Origin: Bidens hawaiensis
Lineage: Eukaryota > Streptophyta > Magnoliopsida > Asterales > Asteraceae
Assembly: GCA_021521415.1 (NCBI GenBank)
Contig: JAIQDT010009082.1
Location: 35,918 to 99,917 of the forward strand
Length of the DNA: 64,000 nt
Direction: 5' to 3'
Shown here: positions 11,776-22,186 of the stretch, one piece after another
How positions within the stretch are numbered: the first letter of the stretch is position 1
Layout of the letters: every line of letters starts with the position of its first letter
Notes under the pieces: model-generated
Seen by the model: only the letters and a program-made list of their open reading frames with translations
The model's database searches: none
What the model was told of the DNA's origin: nothing
Made by a program: the position numbers and the translations under genes

Positions 11776-11952
11776 TAAAAGCGTTTATGCTGAATGATTT
11801 TCTATGTTTATTATTGATAATAACAATCCCTTTATATAGGGAGAGAACAGAATAACCTACCTCACCTCTAATTAGGAAACATAATCACCATACAATTCTA
11901 TAAGATAATGACTATTATACAAATAACATACCTCTAAATATATCAGCTAAGA
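11776..11952 (-). repeat. 5' LTR of Copia element B
   Basis: 177-bp partner of 1386-1575 and adjacent to the PBS. The shared terminal block reads TCTTAGCTGATATAT on -. Confidence 0.85.
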
Positions 11953-12489
11953 TTTTTGACCTAAGCAGTTTGCGGAAAAATATCGGATATCGGTTGAGTA
12001 CTGATATTTGAGATATTGGTTAAAGAGGTGGGATACTGGTGGGGTATCGGTAATTTTTAAATCATGCAGAATTTATATATATTGCGTCTAACACTAACAA
12101 TTGAGTATACTCTCCTACTATTAACCAATTATCCTTTTGCAACATGCAAAACAGTAACAATTGTAGCAAGTAGGAACATATTAAGACGCAAAACCCTAAC
12201 ATTAGACACTAAAAGTTGAAAATTAAGACTTAAAACACTGATGTCGGGAATATAGGTGAAATATCGCCGCTATTATCGGTATCAATATTTTGACTGATAT
12301 TTCACATGAGGACCCGTAACCAATAACCCATCGATATTGACTGCATAGTTTTTGACTGCAAACTCATTGCTAGCTTATTTTATCTTTTAGCTTGTTTTCG
12401 ACTTTCATATATGAAATCGAATACAATACTTGAAAGACTACTGATTTTCTTTGTTTATGCTGCTCATTTTGGAATAATAATAATGTCAG
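11953..12489 (+). other. AT-rich sequence upstream of the first visible DnaJ-X exon
   Basis: No coding signal. It is rich in TATCGG/GATATC-type words (for example 11985-12060 and 12250-12340) and probably intronic, since it ends in a splice acceptor (AATGTCAG at 12482-12489). It may contain an old transposon remnant, but no boundaries were found. Confidence 0.4.
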
Positions 12490-15400
12490 CTTTTGGTGAG
12501 GCTATGCTACATACTATTGGCTATATCTACACCAGGCAAGCTGCAAGAGAACTTGGAAAGGATAAACGTTATATGAAGGTTCCATTTATAGCCGAGTGGG
12601 TGCGGGACAAGGGCCACCAGATGAAATCACAAGTTTCTGCTGCTTCAGGTTTTATAATTTCTAGTTTTCATCTGCTACAGGTTTTCTAAATTTGTCAAAT
12701 TTAAAAATGAAACGGGTCATATTTTATATATTTTATCACAAGTACATGCATTTTGGACAAGTATACCAATTTCAGTACAACAGAAATGGATTCAGTGACC
12801 TTTTCATGTTTTTTAAGGGATTGAGAACCTGTTTAAGACACGATTAAACTTGTTAATAAAAAACGTACACTACGTGAATTTGTTAAATATATTAAATTAT
12901 TGAAATTAGTAGGTTAAGCTCCATCATTTCTCCTTATTGGTACATGAAACTTAAAACTGTGTTGTACAAATGAGATATAAGTAGTTAAACGAGTCGTATT
13001 CATGTTTAACATGTTGGTAACTTCACAACTTGGTGATCAAACAAATTGAATGTAATAACAAGAACACAATGATGACGCTAAACGAGTTCTTTGATTAATG
13101 AATATTGTCTGATACAACAAAAGTGATCGATGGAGGGGGTATTTAAACCCTACCAACCGTCACAATATGACCGACGCAACGTTTCGTTAGAAACGTTTCA
13201 ACATAGTTACATGACTGACCCTTAACCTATTTACAATGACACTTTTAACCCTAAACTTACTTTAAATAAATAGCATACATACCCTTAATGTTTATAATAT
13301 AACTAATATTTTGTTTAACTTCAATACTCCTTCCTTAAACTAAATATAGTTTAAGTGTGGTCTTCATTCTTCAATATCTTCTATAACAGAGTTGGTTCCT
13401 CGTCCTCCTCGTGGATCAGATTCGCCTCCTCCTTTTTTCCCCATGTTGGACATTCATTCATGTAATGCCCAAGTTCATGACACTTGTGACACCGTATGTG
13501 ACGCTTGTCATGTTGTACTCGAACATCGCCTTGACTTCTACCGGACCCCCGACCTTTTCCTTGGCCACGTCCAAAGCCCTCCCAATATGAGTTCCCACAA
13601 CCGCGATGCTCACATTTATGGTGTTTGCCCATTTCCTTTTCATTCATTTTAGTGAATAGAAGTTTACCTGACACGTCTTCCTCCTTAGTTTGCTTCTTAG
13701 TGTGTTCCTCGAAAGCCTTCAATCTCCCAACTGCTTCTTGGAACGACATTGTGTTAAGATTTGCAAACTGTTCGATCACTGCTACTATCTGAATATATTT
13801 TTCTGGTACAGAGCCCAAAAGCTTTCGAACTAATCTTTTATCATCCAAAGTGTGCCCAAGACTACTTGCTTGTGATGCGATTTGACTAATCTTTCCGGCA
13901 TAAACATCAAGTGATTCGTTAACATTCATCTTTAATGATTCAAAATCTGACTCGAGTGTTTCAATGCGTGCTTCCTTAACTCTATCAACCCCCACATGTC
14001 GAACCTTTAATGCATCCCAAATATCGTTTGCTGAAGTAAGATTTGCAATTTGCAAAACCATATTTTCTGGAAGTGCTTGGTATCGTAATGCAATTGCCAT
14101 ATTATTTTTCTTTTCATCCACTTACGTTTCCGTTTCCGCATTTGGTTCCACTACTTCCCAAATTCCATGGACATTAAAAATTGCTCGAATCCTTACAGCC
14201 CAAATTGTGTAGTTTGTGGAATTTAGAATTGGACATTGGAAAGTCATTGACGTTCCTCCTTCCTTAATCGCAACCGGTTCTTTGTTAGATGATTCGTCCC
14301 CCATAGTGCGTGCCTACTTTCTATTCTAAACTAATAGACCCTTCTACTAAAAACTTTTCCTTATCTTCCCACAAGTACTAATCAACTATGATAATACTTG
14401 TACAAGATATTAAGAAAACAAAAACCTGGTTATCCTTTTGGTTCCTAATCTGATCAAACCCACTTTGATGTTGAAAGTCAAACCCGCCTGCTGTTGATGC
14501 CAATCCCGCCAATCTGCTGTTGACAATCAAACCCGCCTCTCTGCCGTTGACAATCAATCCCGCTTCTCCGCCGTTGATCACGATTCCCCTTAACCAAAAA
14601 CTAAACCGTTTGTTTCCTCTCTTGTCAATTTATTTTCTAAATTTGTAGAAAACAAAACCAAAATACTTAAAACCTTTAATCCTCTAATAATTCTTTACAC
14701 AATTGTTTACTGAAACAATGGTATGATGAAGACAATCAACAAAAAACACTAAATTTTTTGATGATGGCCCTTAAACCAACAAAACTTTCTGCCCCTTTTT
14801 TCTTTAAAATCCACCGAATATATGAATTCTAAATTGAGAATTCCAAACAAAAGTGCAGAAACATATTCTAATAACAATAGCCACTGATCAAGGATAACAA
14901 CTTTTGAAATATATTTATTTAATGATGGTCTCCAAACCAATACCAGTAAGTTTATGCCTTCTTAATCCACCACCGAATTCAACAATTAAGTTAATTGAAA
15001 TTAAAAATTCAAACTTGAAGTAATATTTCTTAGATTATTGAATGCACAGTAACATTTTATTAACATTAACCTCTGCCTTTCATAAACATATCGCCAATTC
15101 CTTTACACTCGTGAATCGGAAAATCCCCGATGCAAAACAACCAGTATGAAATTTCTAATTGAACGAAAAATCTATAGTAATAATCAAACCTTATATTTCG
15201 ATCTATGAAGCCCCTATTTCTGATTTGAATTTGCCGATAACAGTCAGTTCCAATCAACCACGTATTTCGCCAATTCTGAAACAAAACTTATGCTGAACCA
15301 ATTCCTTGATTTCGATTTCAACCAGTGATAATATTAAACCATCCCTATAATTCCTTTAATCGATTTCTCAATAACCACTCTGCAATTTGATTGAATTTCC

Positions 15401-17180
15401 GTTGATATTGAAAATCCTTCTCCAGAACGATTTTGTTAAAACTGGCTTTGATGCCACTGTTGGTAACTTGGTGATCAAACAAATTGAATATAATAACAAG
15501 AACACAATGATGACGCTAAACGAGTTCTTTGATTAATGAATATTGTCTGATACAACAAAAGTGATCGATGGAGGGGGTATTTAAACCCTACCAACCGTCA
15601 CAATATGACCGACGCAACGTTTCATCAGAAATGTTTCAACATAGTTACATGACTGACCCTTAACCTATTTACAATGACACTTTTAATCATAAACTTACTT
15701 TAAATAAATAACATACATACCCTTAATGTTTATAATATAACTGATATTTTGTTTAACTTCAATATAATACTTGTGCCGGTCCTAGTTTTTTACATGTTTA
15801 GTGACTTTAATATCCTAAATTTATGTTGAAGGAGTCTTTCGTGAAATATGAGATGATATGTTGGTTTTTATAATATTAACCTTTTATTCTAACCGGCTAA
15901 GAGCATTCACAACAGCTTCTGCATTTAGCCATATATTTAGGAACTAAGATCCCTAAATAAGGAAAAAATTTAGGGAAGCTGCCGTGATCCCCTAATTATA
16001 CAGGTTCACGATTCATTCTCTATGTCTAATTACCATATTTTTTGTGAGTGGTTGAAAGTGGAAAAAAGAGAAAAAGTAATAAAAAGATAATAATAAGTAT
16101 TATTTAATGGAATAGGGATAGATATCGGGAATGAGACATGAGAAATTTTTAAAAGAGGAACAAACTTTAGGAATAAATGTGTTTTTTAGCTAATAATTTA
16201 TATGAATCCTCTAAAGTTGTATTAAGAGTAGGAAATAATAATTATGGCTAGGAAGTTGATCTATACAGGTGCGGTATCTTTAATACAAATACAAGAGGAT
16301 CTGAAGAAGTTGAACAATTCAGAAGCCAAGGAAGAGCAGATACTGAAAGCTTTTGAAGAAAAAAAAGACCAAATGATTAATTCTCTGTGGCAGATCAATG
16401 TTGTTGATATTGAGACAACCTTATCTCGTGTCTGTCAAGCAGTAAGTTCATGTTTTTTTTGGTAAACATAATAATAGAGATAAAATCAAAGAGATCAACT
16501 AAAAAGGAAACAAGTTAAATGGTTGAACATGTCAAAAGTTGAATTGCAGATGTTTAGTTTCTTGTGTTTGGGTATAGTGAAACTGATTCTGATTTAGAGG
16601 TCATTTGACATGTAAGTTTGTGAATGATGGAAGTTTGCTAAATGTTCAAACGACTGAATTATCTCAAAACACTACTTTTTTAATTGTTATAATTGTTACT
16701 ACTGAGTATTCTAGATCAATAACGGTTTGAAAACGTAAGGTTTATAAAAAAGGAGACGAAGTTCACTTGCATTGTTGCATTTCAGGTGCTGAAAGATCCA
16801 ACTGTTTCAAAAGACGAGCTCAAGCGACGTGCTATTGGAATGAAGAAGCTTGGAACAATATTTCAAGTAAGCTTGGAACATATAGATACCATTAATATGA
16901 AGCTTAGGCTCGAGCTCTTAATTTAGTAAGGTTCAACTTAGGCTCGGGCTTGATTATGCTTGGCCCTGTTGAAGCTTTTAGCGAGTTGGTCTTGAGTAGG
17001 TCACGTGCGGTGTGACTAATTTACACTCTTTCTAACTACCAACTCACTCATTTTTCTGGACTCGAGGTTCTAACATAGTTGTGTGTCCTCTGATTTCAGG
17101 GAGCTAAAACTACATACCGCAGAGATAATAGTTTGCGTGAAGAAGGTGCCCCTATAAACGCCGCTTCTTCATCCAAGTAA
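12490..17180 (+). CDS. DnaJ-X domain co-chaperone gene, 3' part (four exons)
   Basis: Host gene for a plant J-protein of the 'dnaJ 10'-like group, C-terminal DnaJ-X region only. Exons by splice sites and frame: 12490-12648, 16269-16441, 16786-16866, 17100-17180 (stop TAA at 17178). All joins are GT-AG and keep one frame, giving about 163 residues: [18 protein letters not shown]..., [15 protein letters not shown], then [59 protein letters not shown] and a polar tail ending SSSK. Family knowledge: such proteins assist Hsp70; the J-domain with HPD is N-terminal. It is absent here, so upstream exons must lie left of the window behind more than 11 kb of transposons, or are lost. The first intron (3620 bp) contains a gag-only retroelement. 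The coding part shows no lesion. Confidence 0.85.
12649..13011 (+). other. Intron 1, left part
   Basis: AT-rich intron from donor GGTTTTAT to the insertion point of the TR-GAG element. Nothing else recognised. Confidence 0.6.
13012..13326 (-). repeat. 3' LTR of TR-GAG element
   Basis: 315 bp, about 95% or more identical by eye to 15458-15764. The gag end and a purine tract (GGAAGGAG on -, about 13327-13334) lie just inside it. Confidence 0.85.
13381..14304 (-). pseudogene. Copia-like gag of TR-GAG element
   Basis: Starts with ATG at 14304 and ends with a natural-looking stop at 13381, about 307 codons with one in-frame TAA at about 14122-14124. The N-terminus has the gag signature [17 protein letters not shown]; the second part has [34 protein letters not shown] and LLGSVPEKY, all UBN2-domain features, then a Gly/Arg-rich stretch and a CCHC knuckle [14 protein letters not shown] near residue 275. 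The C-terminus is acidic ([10 protein letters not shown]). It stops where protease would begin in a full Copia, so absence of pol is structural and not simple decay. The single TAA is the only lesion seen. Confidence 0.85.
14305..15457 (-). other. 5' leader of TR-GAG element, with PBS at 15444-15456
   Basis: Long untranslated leader. The PBS reads TGGCATCAAAGCC on -, a variant of the Met-tRNA complement. At about 14490-14585 there are three imperfect tandem copies of a unit of about 36 bp containing CCGTTGACAATCAA. No coding signal. Confidence 0.6.
15458..15764 (-). repeat. 5' LTR of TR-GAG element
   Basis: 307-bp partner of 13012-13326. It differs by scattered substitutions (for example GTTTCATCAGAAATG against GTTTCGTTAGAAACG). 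Confidence 0.85.
15765..16268 (+). other. Intron 1, right part
   Basis: AT-rich and ends in acceptor TCTATACAG. The stretch from about 15900 (GAGCATTCACAAC) to about 16230 may be a small MITE, but terminal repeats do not match convincingly. Confidence 0.5.
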
Positions 17181-17874
17181 CGCGGTTGTGATTAAGTATA
17201 CAACCTATTTAGCAATCCTCTGTATGCATTTCCAATTAACTAATCTAGTAATGTTGTGTGCATTTATCATTTGGATTTGTTTGTTTATTAAAAACACAGA
17301 ACTTCAGAATCCTGGTTTTACAGGAAAGTCTTATTAAGTTTAAACAAAGATATATATTAATCTTGGTTCATTTTTAGCACTGCCAAGAATAGGACCATAT
17401 ACGATTCAGTCCAGTCCGTATGCTATTCTGTTGGATGGTTTTTGGTTTTGTTTAACTATAAATTTCGTTCTCGGGCAGGTGAAAACTGAACCAGTCGGGA
17501 GCTAACGTTTGTGCCATTAAAAGCTTCTTTGTTTGGTAGAAAGATGTTAGGGATTGAGAAATGAAAACTTCATAATTATGTGCATTCGAATTAGAGATTT
17601 TTTAAATCACGATTAATATATTATGCACCTTTAGTTACACAAGTAATAAGTCAATCTCCGCATTACAATTCTGAACAACAGAGAAGAAAATGAATTAATT
17701 TAAATATAAAAATACTGTGAAAAAGTAACGATAGGTGAAGAAACACGGATCTAAACCCTATTAGGATAAGATCTATATTTCCATCGGGTACGGATTAATA
17801 GGTAAGGCTTGGCAGAAATGAATAGAGTCAACCTAGATCCGGATCTCAACCTTGCAAAACAGATCACCGTGAGC
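17181..17874 (+). other. 3' UTR and downstream sequence of the DnaJ-X gene
   Basis: No ORF or repeat recognised. It presumably contains the 3' UTR; no strong AATAAA signal was noticed. Confidence 0.4.
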
Positions 17875-18212
17875 TAGAGGTGCACAAAATAACCGCTTCC
17901 GGACCCGACCCGGCGGAACCGACCTGGAACCGGTTCCTACCCATACCCTACCCGCGGGTAGGACCAGGTATAGGATTTCTCCTCGGAGCCGTACCCGGAA
18001 CCGGAACCGGTGGAAAAAATCCGGAGGAAACGGTCAAAAACCCTGAGAAACCGGTCAAAACCCGACCCGGAATCGGTCAAAACCTGGTCAAATACCCGAC
18101 TATACCCGAAACCGGTTTCTACTCGAACCTGGTTTAACTTTTGTTGACTATACCCGGAACCGGTTCCTACCCGGTTCCGGGTTTAAAAAATACCCGATTT
18201 TCTGCACGTCTA
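17875..18212. mobile_element. hAT-like MITE, 338 bp
   Basis: Perfect 8-bp duplications CCGTGAGC (17867-17874 and 18213-18220) flank terminal inverted repeats TAGAGGTGCACAAAA and, on the opposite strand, TAGACGTGCAGAAAA (two mismatches). The interior is built of degenerate ACCCGGAACCGGTTCCTACCC units and has no transposase. An 8-bp TSD with TAGNGGTGCA ends is characteristic of hAT. The 85-codon open frame across it is a by-product of the repeat. Confidence 0.88.
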
Positions 18213-18220
18213 CCGTGAGC

Positions 18221-19083
18221 TCGTTACGGGAAGGATAAAATGGGGGTCTTCTCATAAATACCCACCGACGTGAGAATAAGTAATGTTCTTATCAAAGTGA
18301 TTGATGTGATATGGGACTTGTCAATAAATACGATGATGGAGAGAATATTTATAGCCGGCGTGGGGGAATGCGATTGGTGGAGCTGTCTCTCTCTGAAAGA
18401 TGTCTCCATCTACCTGAATGGACATGTGGCTGGTTTTGATAGGAGGTGACAGCTAGCCATGTGAATGGTTGTTATAAAACGTCGAGCTAGTTTCTCCTAA
18501 TTGGCTGTGCCATCACGTGCTATCAATAAGGAGGCAAACGTCTCTACCAGAGAATATTTCCCCCAATCTTCTAGAAGGAATTTGTTTTAACTGTCTATCT
18601 TTAACAAACATGAAGTCCATTATTTGTCTTTCCACGTGCGGAGAACTTCCGCAGCTACGGATGACTCTTATGGTCCTTGGACGGGTATTTTGAACTTAAA
18701 TGACCCGCGAGTGATATCTGGTGGTACCTTAGGTGGCCCGTGGGTATCATTATATGGATCTTTGGATCTTTTTACTACCCTACCTCTATAAGTCCCCCAG
18801 TCCATTGTTTCTTCCACGGTGTATATTTGCGGAAGGAATTTTGGACTTGTACTTGGGGATTATGTTTCGTTGTTGGTACGTTTGTTTAAGATTAGGGTAA
18901 GTTTGGACAATGGATGTGACGGGTCTGGAGATGTCAGGACTTGTTTTGACGTTTCCATAGTGCTTGACGGCTGTTAACAAATGTTCATTTTCTCTTTTCC
19001 GATTTTCTCGACTGACGTGTCCTTCATCCAGTGGACCCCCAATTTCTCTTTCTTTTGTACGCCTTCCCATCACATTAATTGCG
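18221..19083 (-). other. Probable 3' untranslated/LTR zone of the Tat-type element
   Basis: No coding signal on either strand. It lies where a Tat-lineage element on - would have its 3' end, beyond the antisense ORF. A purine run on - (GGGGGACTTATAGAGG, about 18787-18802) could be a polypurine tract, but no second LTR is available to define the boundary. Confidence 0.35.
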
Positions 19084-19088
19084 ATGGG

Positions 19089-19096
19089 TATAAATA
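19089..19096 (+). promoter_or_regulatory. TATA box for the plus-strand ORF
   Basis: TATAAATA, the plant consensus, 149 bp before the ATG at 19238 and followed by a pyrimidine-rich leader. It drives the strand opposite to the neighbouring Tat pol. Confidence 0.6.
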
Positions 19097-19237
19097 GAAG
19101 GCGCCTCTCAATCTTCATTTCTTTATCGTCCTTGCATCTTCTTTCTTACTCGTTTCTTTGTCGAAAAAGATAACCCTTCGGTTTTCTACCCTAATTTATT
19201 CAAAATAGCTCGCTTTAATACATTCCTTGCTGATTAT

Positions 19238-20035
19238 ATGATGGCCGGTGTGAAATGGAATTCGCCTTCTGTTGATCATATAATGATTAAGAAGAACTAC
19301 CTTGACATCATTAATTGTTACGGTCTTGCTCCAAAATGGGAATCGGAGCTCCCTGCTGCCGGATCCACCGCCGATAAGCCTCCACAAGGAAAGATGGCTC
19401 TTTATGCCGAAGATTTCGCCACCGATAATCTTCGTTTACCGATTAGTAATGGGTTCGGGAGGGTTTTATTCCTCTCCTAATGGTCTGCTGTCCATTAAAT
19501 TAAAAACTGCCGGACTTGCGGCTCGCTACATACCTCGATCAGCCAACATACAAGGCTTTGACCCGTGTACCAACTCCAATGCGCCCTATTACTGAAACTG
19601 CGTTGGTGTGCGTTGGAATGAGTCGTTTATGGCCATTCCCTGATCTTGAACCTTTTACCGCAACGAAGATGGATGTAAGTGTTCTCCTTCGTTACTTATG
19701 TCAAGACTTGTTGTTTTACACACAAGAGTTACTAAAAAAAAAAAAAAAAAAAAAAAATCCTTTTTTGTGTTTTTTTTTGTTTTAGCTTATGGAAACATTT
19801 TGTATACTCTCGTTGATGCCATGCCGGGCGACATGAGGCGTCGTCCAGGTGATCCAAAGGCTTTGCCTATGCTTGACAGAACGCGTGACAATTTTTTTGT
19901 TCCCGCAGATACTTCGTACGGAGCTAGTGGTCACCAAGACCACGTTTGCTATAGGTGAGAATGTGCTAAACCCTCGTCCTGTAAATGCCCTTACCCCCGA
20001 CGGGGTGATTGTGTTGCTCTCGTCTAGTAAGTAAT
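19238..20035 (+). pseudogene. Antisense ORF of a Tat-lineage Gypsy element ('gypsy-type transposase' domain-like)
   Basis: Plus-strand coding remnant opposite in direction to the pol at 20400-22186. The first frame reads SVDHIMIKKNYLDIINCYGL, then ALYAEDFATDNLRLPIS. After a frame change near 19450-19510 the second reads LATYLDQPTYKALTRVPTP and VGMSRLWPFPDLEPF. This resembles the plant domain named 'putative gypsy type transposon', which I understand to be the extra antisense ORF carried by Tat-lineage elements between pol and 3' LTR. A plausible intron at 19675-19785 (GTAAGT...TTTTAG) contains a poly-A run. Downstream, ILYTLVDAMPGDMRR and PMLDRTRDNFF continue the likeness in a third frame. 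Function in the element cycle is unknown; this copy is frameshifted. Confidence 0.55.
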
Positions 20036-20040
20036 AATCG

Positions 20041-20399
20041 CCTTGCGAGGGAAGGGCATACTTCTGATTTTCCAGGTGTTCTGCGCAATTGCATATTTAA
20101 ATCGTAAACTGAAACAACGTTCCAGACCAGCTGATGACGCCAGTGGGAGTCATGTTGGTCATGACAATGCTGAAGGTGGAAAGCAACCCGAAACCGTTGA
20201 CCTAGATACATATACAAACATATGCAAACAAAAGATGACACGCAGGCCGTTTGAAATGTGTTCAAAAGATGGTACACATACCATTAAAATTTATATAATC
20301 ATAAACTTGCACGCATGCAAGAAATATATGTAAATAAAAAGTGGAGCAAATGCCATCACATCCATTCAAGATGTAATATAGCATCTTTTTATTTGTGTG
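20041..20399. other. Spacer between antisense ORF and Tat integrase end
   Basis: No domain recognised. Plus-strand frames may be the polar tail of the antisense ORF. Confidence 0.35.
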
Positions 20400-22186
20400 G
20401 CATTCCAAGTCTGCGAGATAAGTGTTCCATCGATTCTTTCCAACGCATAAGCGCCCTTGCCTAGAACTCTGGTAATCCTGTAAGGCCCTTTCCTAAATTG
20501 GAGCTAACTTTCCAGGAGTTTTTGCGTTTGAAACTTCGTTATTACGGAACACATAATCCCCTATGTTAAATTGACATATTTTGACCACGAGTCATAATAC
20601 TTATGGAGTTGACGTTTGTAATTGTTCTCTATTATCAGAGCCAACTCACGCCTTTATTCTAAAAGATCTAAATTTAAACGCAACTCCTTATCATTATCCT
20701 TGGTGAGGAGTGTCCTTGCGAATGGGATCCCAATCCCTGCGGGAATCATAGCTTCAGACCCATAAGTAAGACTGAAGGGAGTTTCGGAGTTGCTCATTTT
20801 CTTGTGAGTTCTATGATCCCATAGTACATGTGGCAACTCATCTACCGAACTTGTGCACTTGGTTACTAGCCTAGCTTTGATTCCATATTTAATGCTTCGG
20901 TTGCCCTCTCAACTTGCCCATTAGCTTGCGGGTGAGCAACTGAAGTGAATACTTGGGTTACATGTAGCTCTTTCAAACAACACTATAACCTTTGTTCGCA
21001 GACTGCATCCCATTGTCACTCGCTATTGTAAATGGAAGACCAAAGTGGCAAATAACAAATTCCCATATGAGTTTTTTCACGCTCGAGGCTGTAATAGTTG
21101 TTACAGGTCTAGCCTCTACCCACTTAGTGAAGTAGTCAATTGCTACTATTAGTAATTTGACGCGACCAGGAGCTTTAGGGAATGGACACATAATATCTAT
21201 TTCCCACTTCTGAAATGGCCATGCGGACGCTACTGGAACTAACTATTCTTTGGTCAAAGAACGTTTGGTGCGTGCCTTTGACAAAAATCACACTTTCTTA
21301 TTTCTCGTAATGCGTCCATATACATTCCTGGCCAGTAATATCCTGCATTCATAAATTTAGCCACCACTATCATTGGGCCTGCATGGAGTTTCCACATGCC
21401 CTCATGAACTTCGTGGATTAAGTAATTAGCATCCTCTACATCAACGCATAAGAGAAGTGGGCACAGGAAAGATCCTTGATAAAGAACTCCATCGAGGAAT
21501 TGATACTGTAATGCTTTATGACGAACCTTCTAGGCTGCAACTTTCTCCTCTGGCAGAACTCTGGAAGACAAGAAATCTTGAATTGGTGTCATCGAAGAGG
21601 TGAGCCCTATTTGAACGACTAATACGTGATGTTGCAGGACTGATGGTTTGTCCAAAACTTCAATGCGAACTTCTTTCCCTAAGTGTTCAAAGCTTGTTGA
21701 TGCCAACTTGCTCAGGGCATCCACAGGTTTATTTTCACCCCCCTTAATGTGAATGACTTTGCAAGAACGAAACTGTTTCATGAGATCCTTGGCTTGGGAT
21801 AAGTACGAGGCCTTTGTTCTTTGCCTAATAGTATCTGTAAATTTGCCCACAATTAACATTGAGTGTATGCGTGCTTCCAGATGACGAACTCCAAGTTTTT
21901 TGGAAATGCGCAACCCTGCTAAATATGCCTCATATTCCGCTTCATTGCTTGTACTCTTGAAATCCAATCGGATTGCATAAGTGAACTCATGACCTTCTAT
22001 GTTAACCAACCGTAAACCCGCGCCTGAACCTTCCTTGCTTAACGCACCACCGGAAAACAATGACCAGACTTGGTCTTGCTCAGGCGGTATGGCGGCTTGT
22101 TGTTCATCAAAACATTGTTGCTTTTTATTCCTTGGGACTTCTGTAAGGAAGTCTGCCAAGATTTGTCCCTTAATAGAAGGTCTAGG
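20400..22186 (-). pseudogene. Tat-lineage Ty3/Gypsy RNase H and integrase fragment
   Basis: From the right: PRPSIKGQILADFLTEVP (to 22186), then an archaeal-type RNase H (22159-21530) with GALSKEGSGAGL, NEAEYEAYLAGLRISKKLG and VDALSKLASTSF. The usual Asp in FVDGAS is replaced (FSGGAL) and the usual YSDSQL Asp is missing, so it is dead. Further left are integrase pieces: YYWPGMYMDALREIRKCDFC (zinc region, about 21350-21285), IDYFTKWVEARPVTTIT and IASDNG with core Asp residues (21191-20973), TPFSLTYGSEAMIP (20836-20654) and the C-terminal domain near 20560-20420. Two RNase H domains with this second type are known for the Tat lineage (Ogre/Retand-like). RT and gag are absent: the fragment stops at the LTR at 22187. 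Confidence 0.82.

Larger units (their letters stand above)
1386..11952 (-). mobile_element. Decayed Copia LTR retrotransposon (element B) with three insertions
   Basis: Complete but dead Ty1/Copia element on the minus strand. Its 5' LTR is at 11776-11952, PBS at 11763-11775, gag at 9013-8027, then protease, integrase, RT and RNase H down to 1570, a purine run (TGAGGGGGAG) and the 3' LTR at 1386-1575. About 6.0 kb is the later insertions: solo LTRs at 2259-4933 and 9068-11659 and a DNA element at 5318-6089. Without them the element is about 4.5 kb, slightly short for Copia because most of the integrase core is deleted. Short T-runs flank both ends (1382-1386, 11953-11957) and could be a 5-bp duplication, but this is low-complexity. 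The first base pair of the LTR, TG, has changed to TC in both copies. Confidence 0.88.
13012..15764 (-). mobile_element. TR-GAG type (gag-only) LTR retrotransposon
   Basis: A 2753-bp element with 307-315 bp LTRs (13012-13326 and 15458-15764), a PBS one base from the 5' LTR and a gag gene as the only coding region. There is no room for or trace of protease, RT or integrase. LTR ends are TG...TA/CA-like: TGTTGG on the + left edge and AACTTCAATA on the right. Flanking pentamers TAACA (13007-13011) and TAATA (15765-15769) are a TSD with one change. The structure fits the published class of plant terminal-repeat retrotransposons with only a GAG domain. Gag is Copia-like, so movement would need enzymes from an autonomous Copia relative. 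Inserted antisense in intron 1 of the DnaJ-X gene. Confidence 0.82.

Noticed and set aside
12411..12489. ATG at 12411 as start of a 92-residue DnaJ-X protein
   Set aside because: The stretch before 12490 does not resemble the family and ends in a splice acceptor; the frame after 12648 runs into an intron.
15895..16235. MITE in DnaJ-X intron 1 (GAGCATTCACAAC start)
   Set aside because: The right end does not give a matching inverted repeat or a clear TSD.
17880..18137. 85-codon ORF rich in Pro/Gly
   Set aside because: By-product of the repeated CCGGTTCC units of the hAT-like MITE.
18786..19118. 110-codon minus-strand ORF
   Set aside because: Overlaps the TATA/leader of the plus-strand ORF and has no recognisable motif.
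19733..19757. Poly-A run as retroposon tail
   Set aside because: It sits inside a likely GT-AG intron of the antisense ORF, with coding likeness on both sides.
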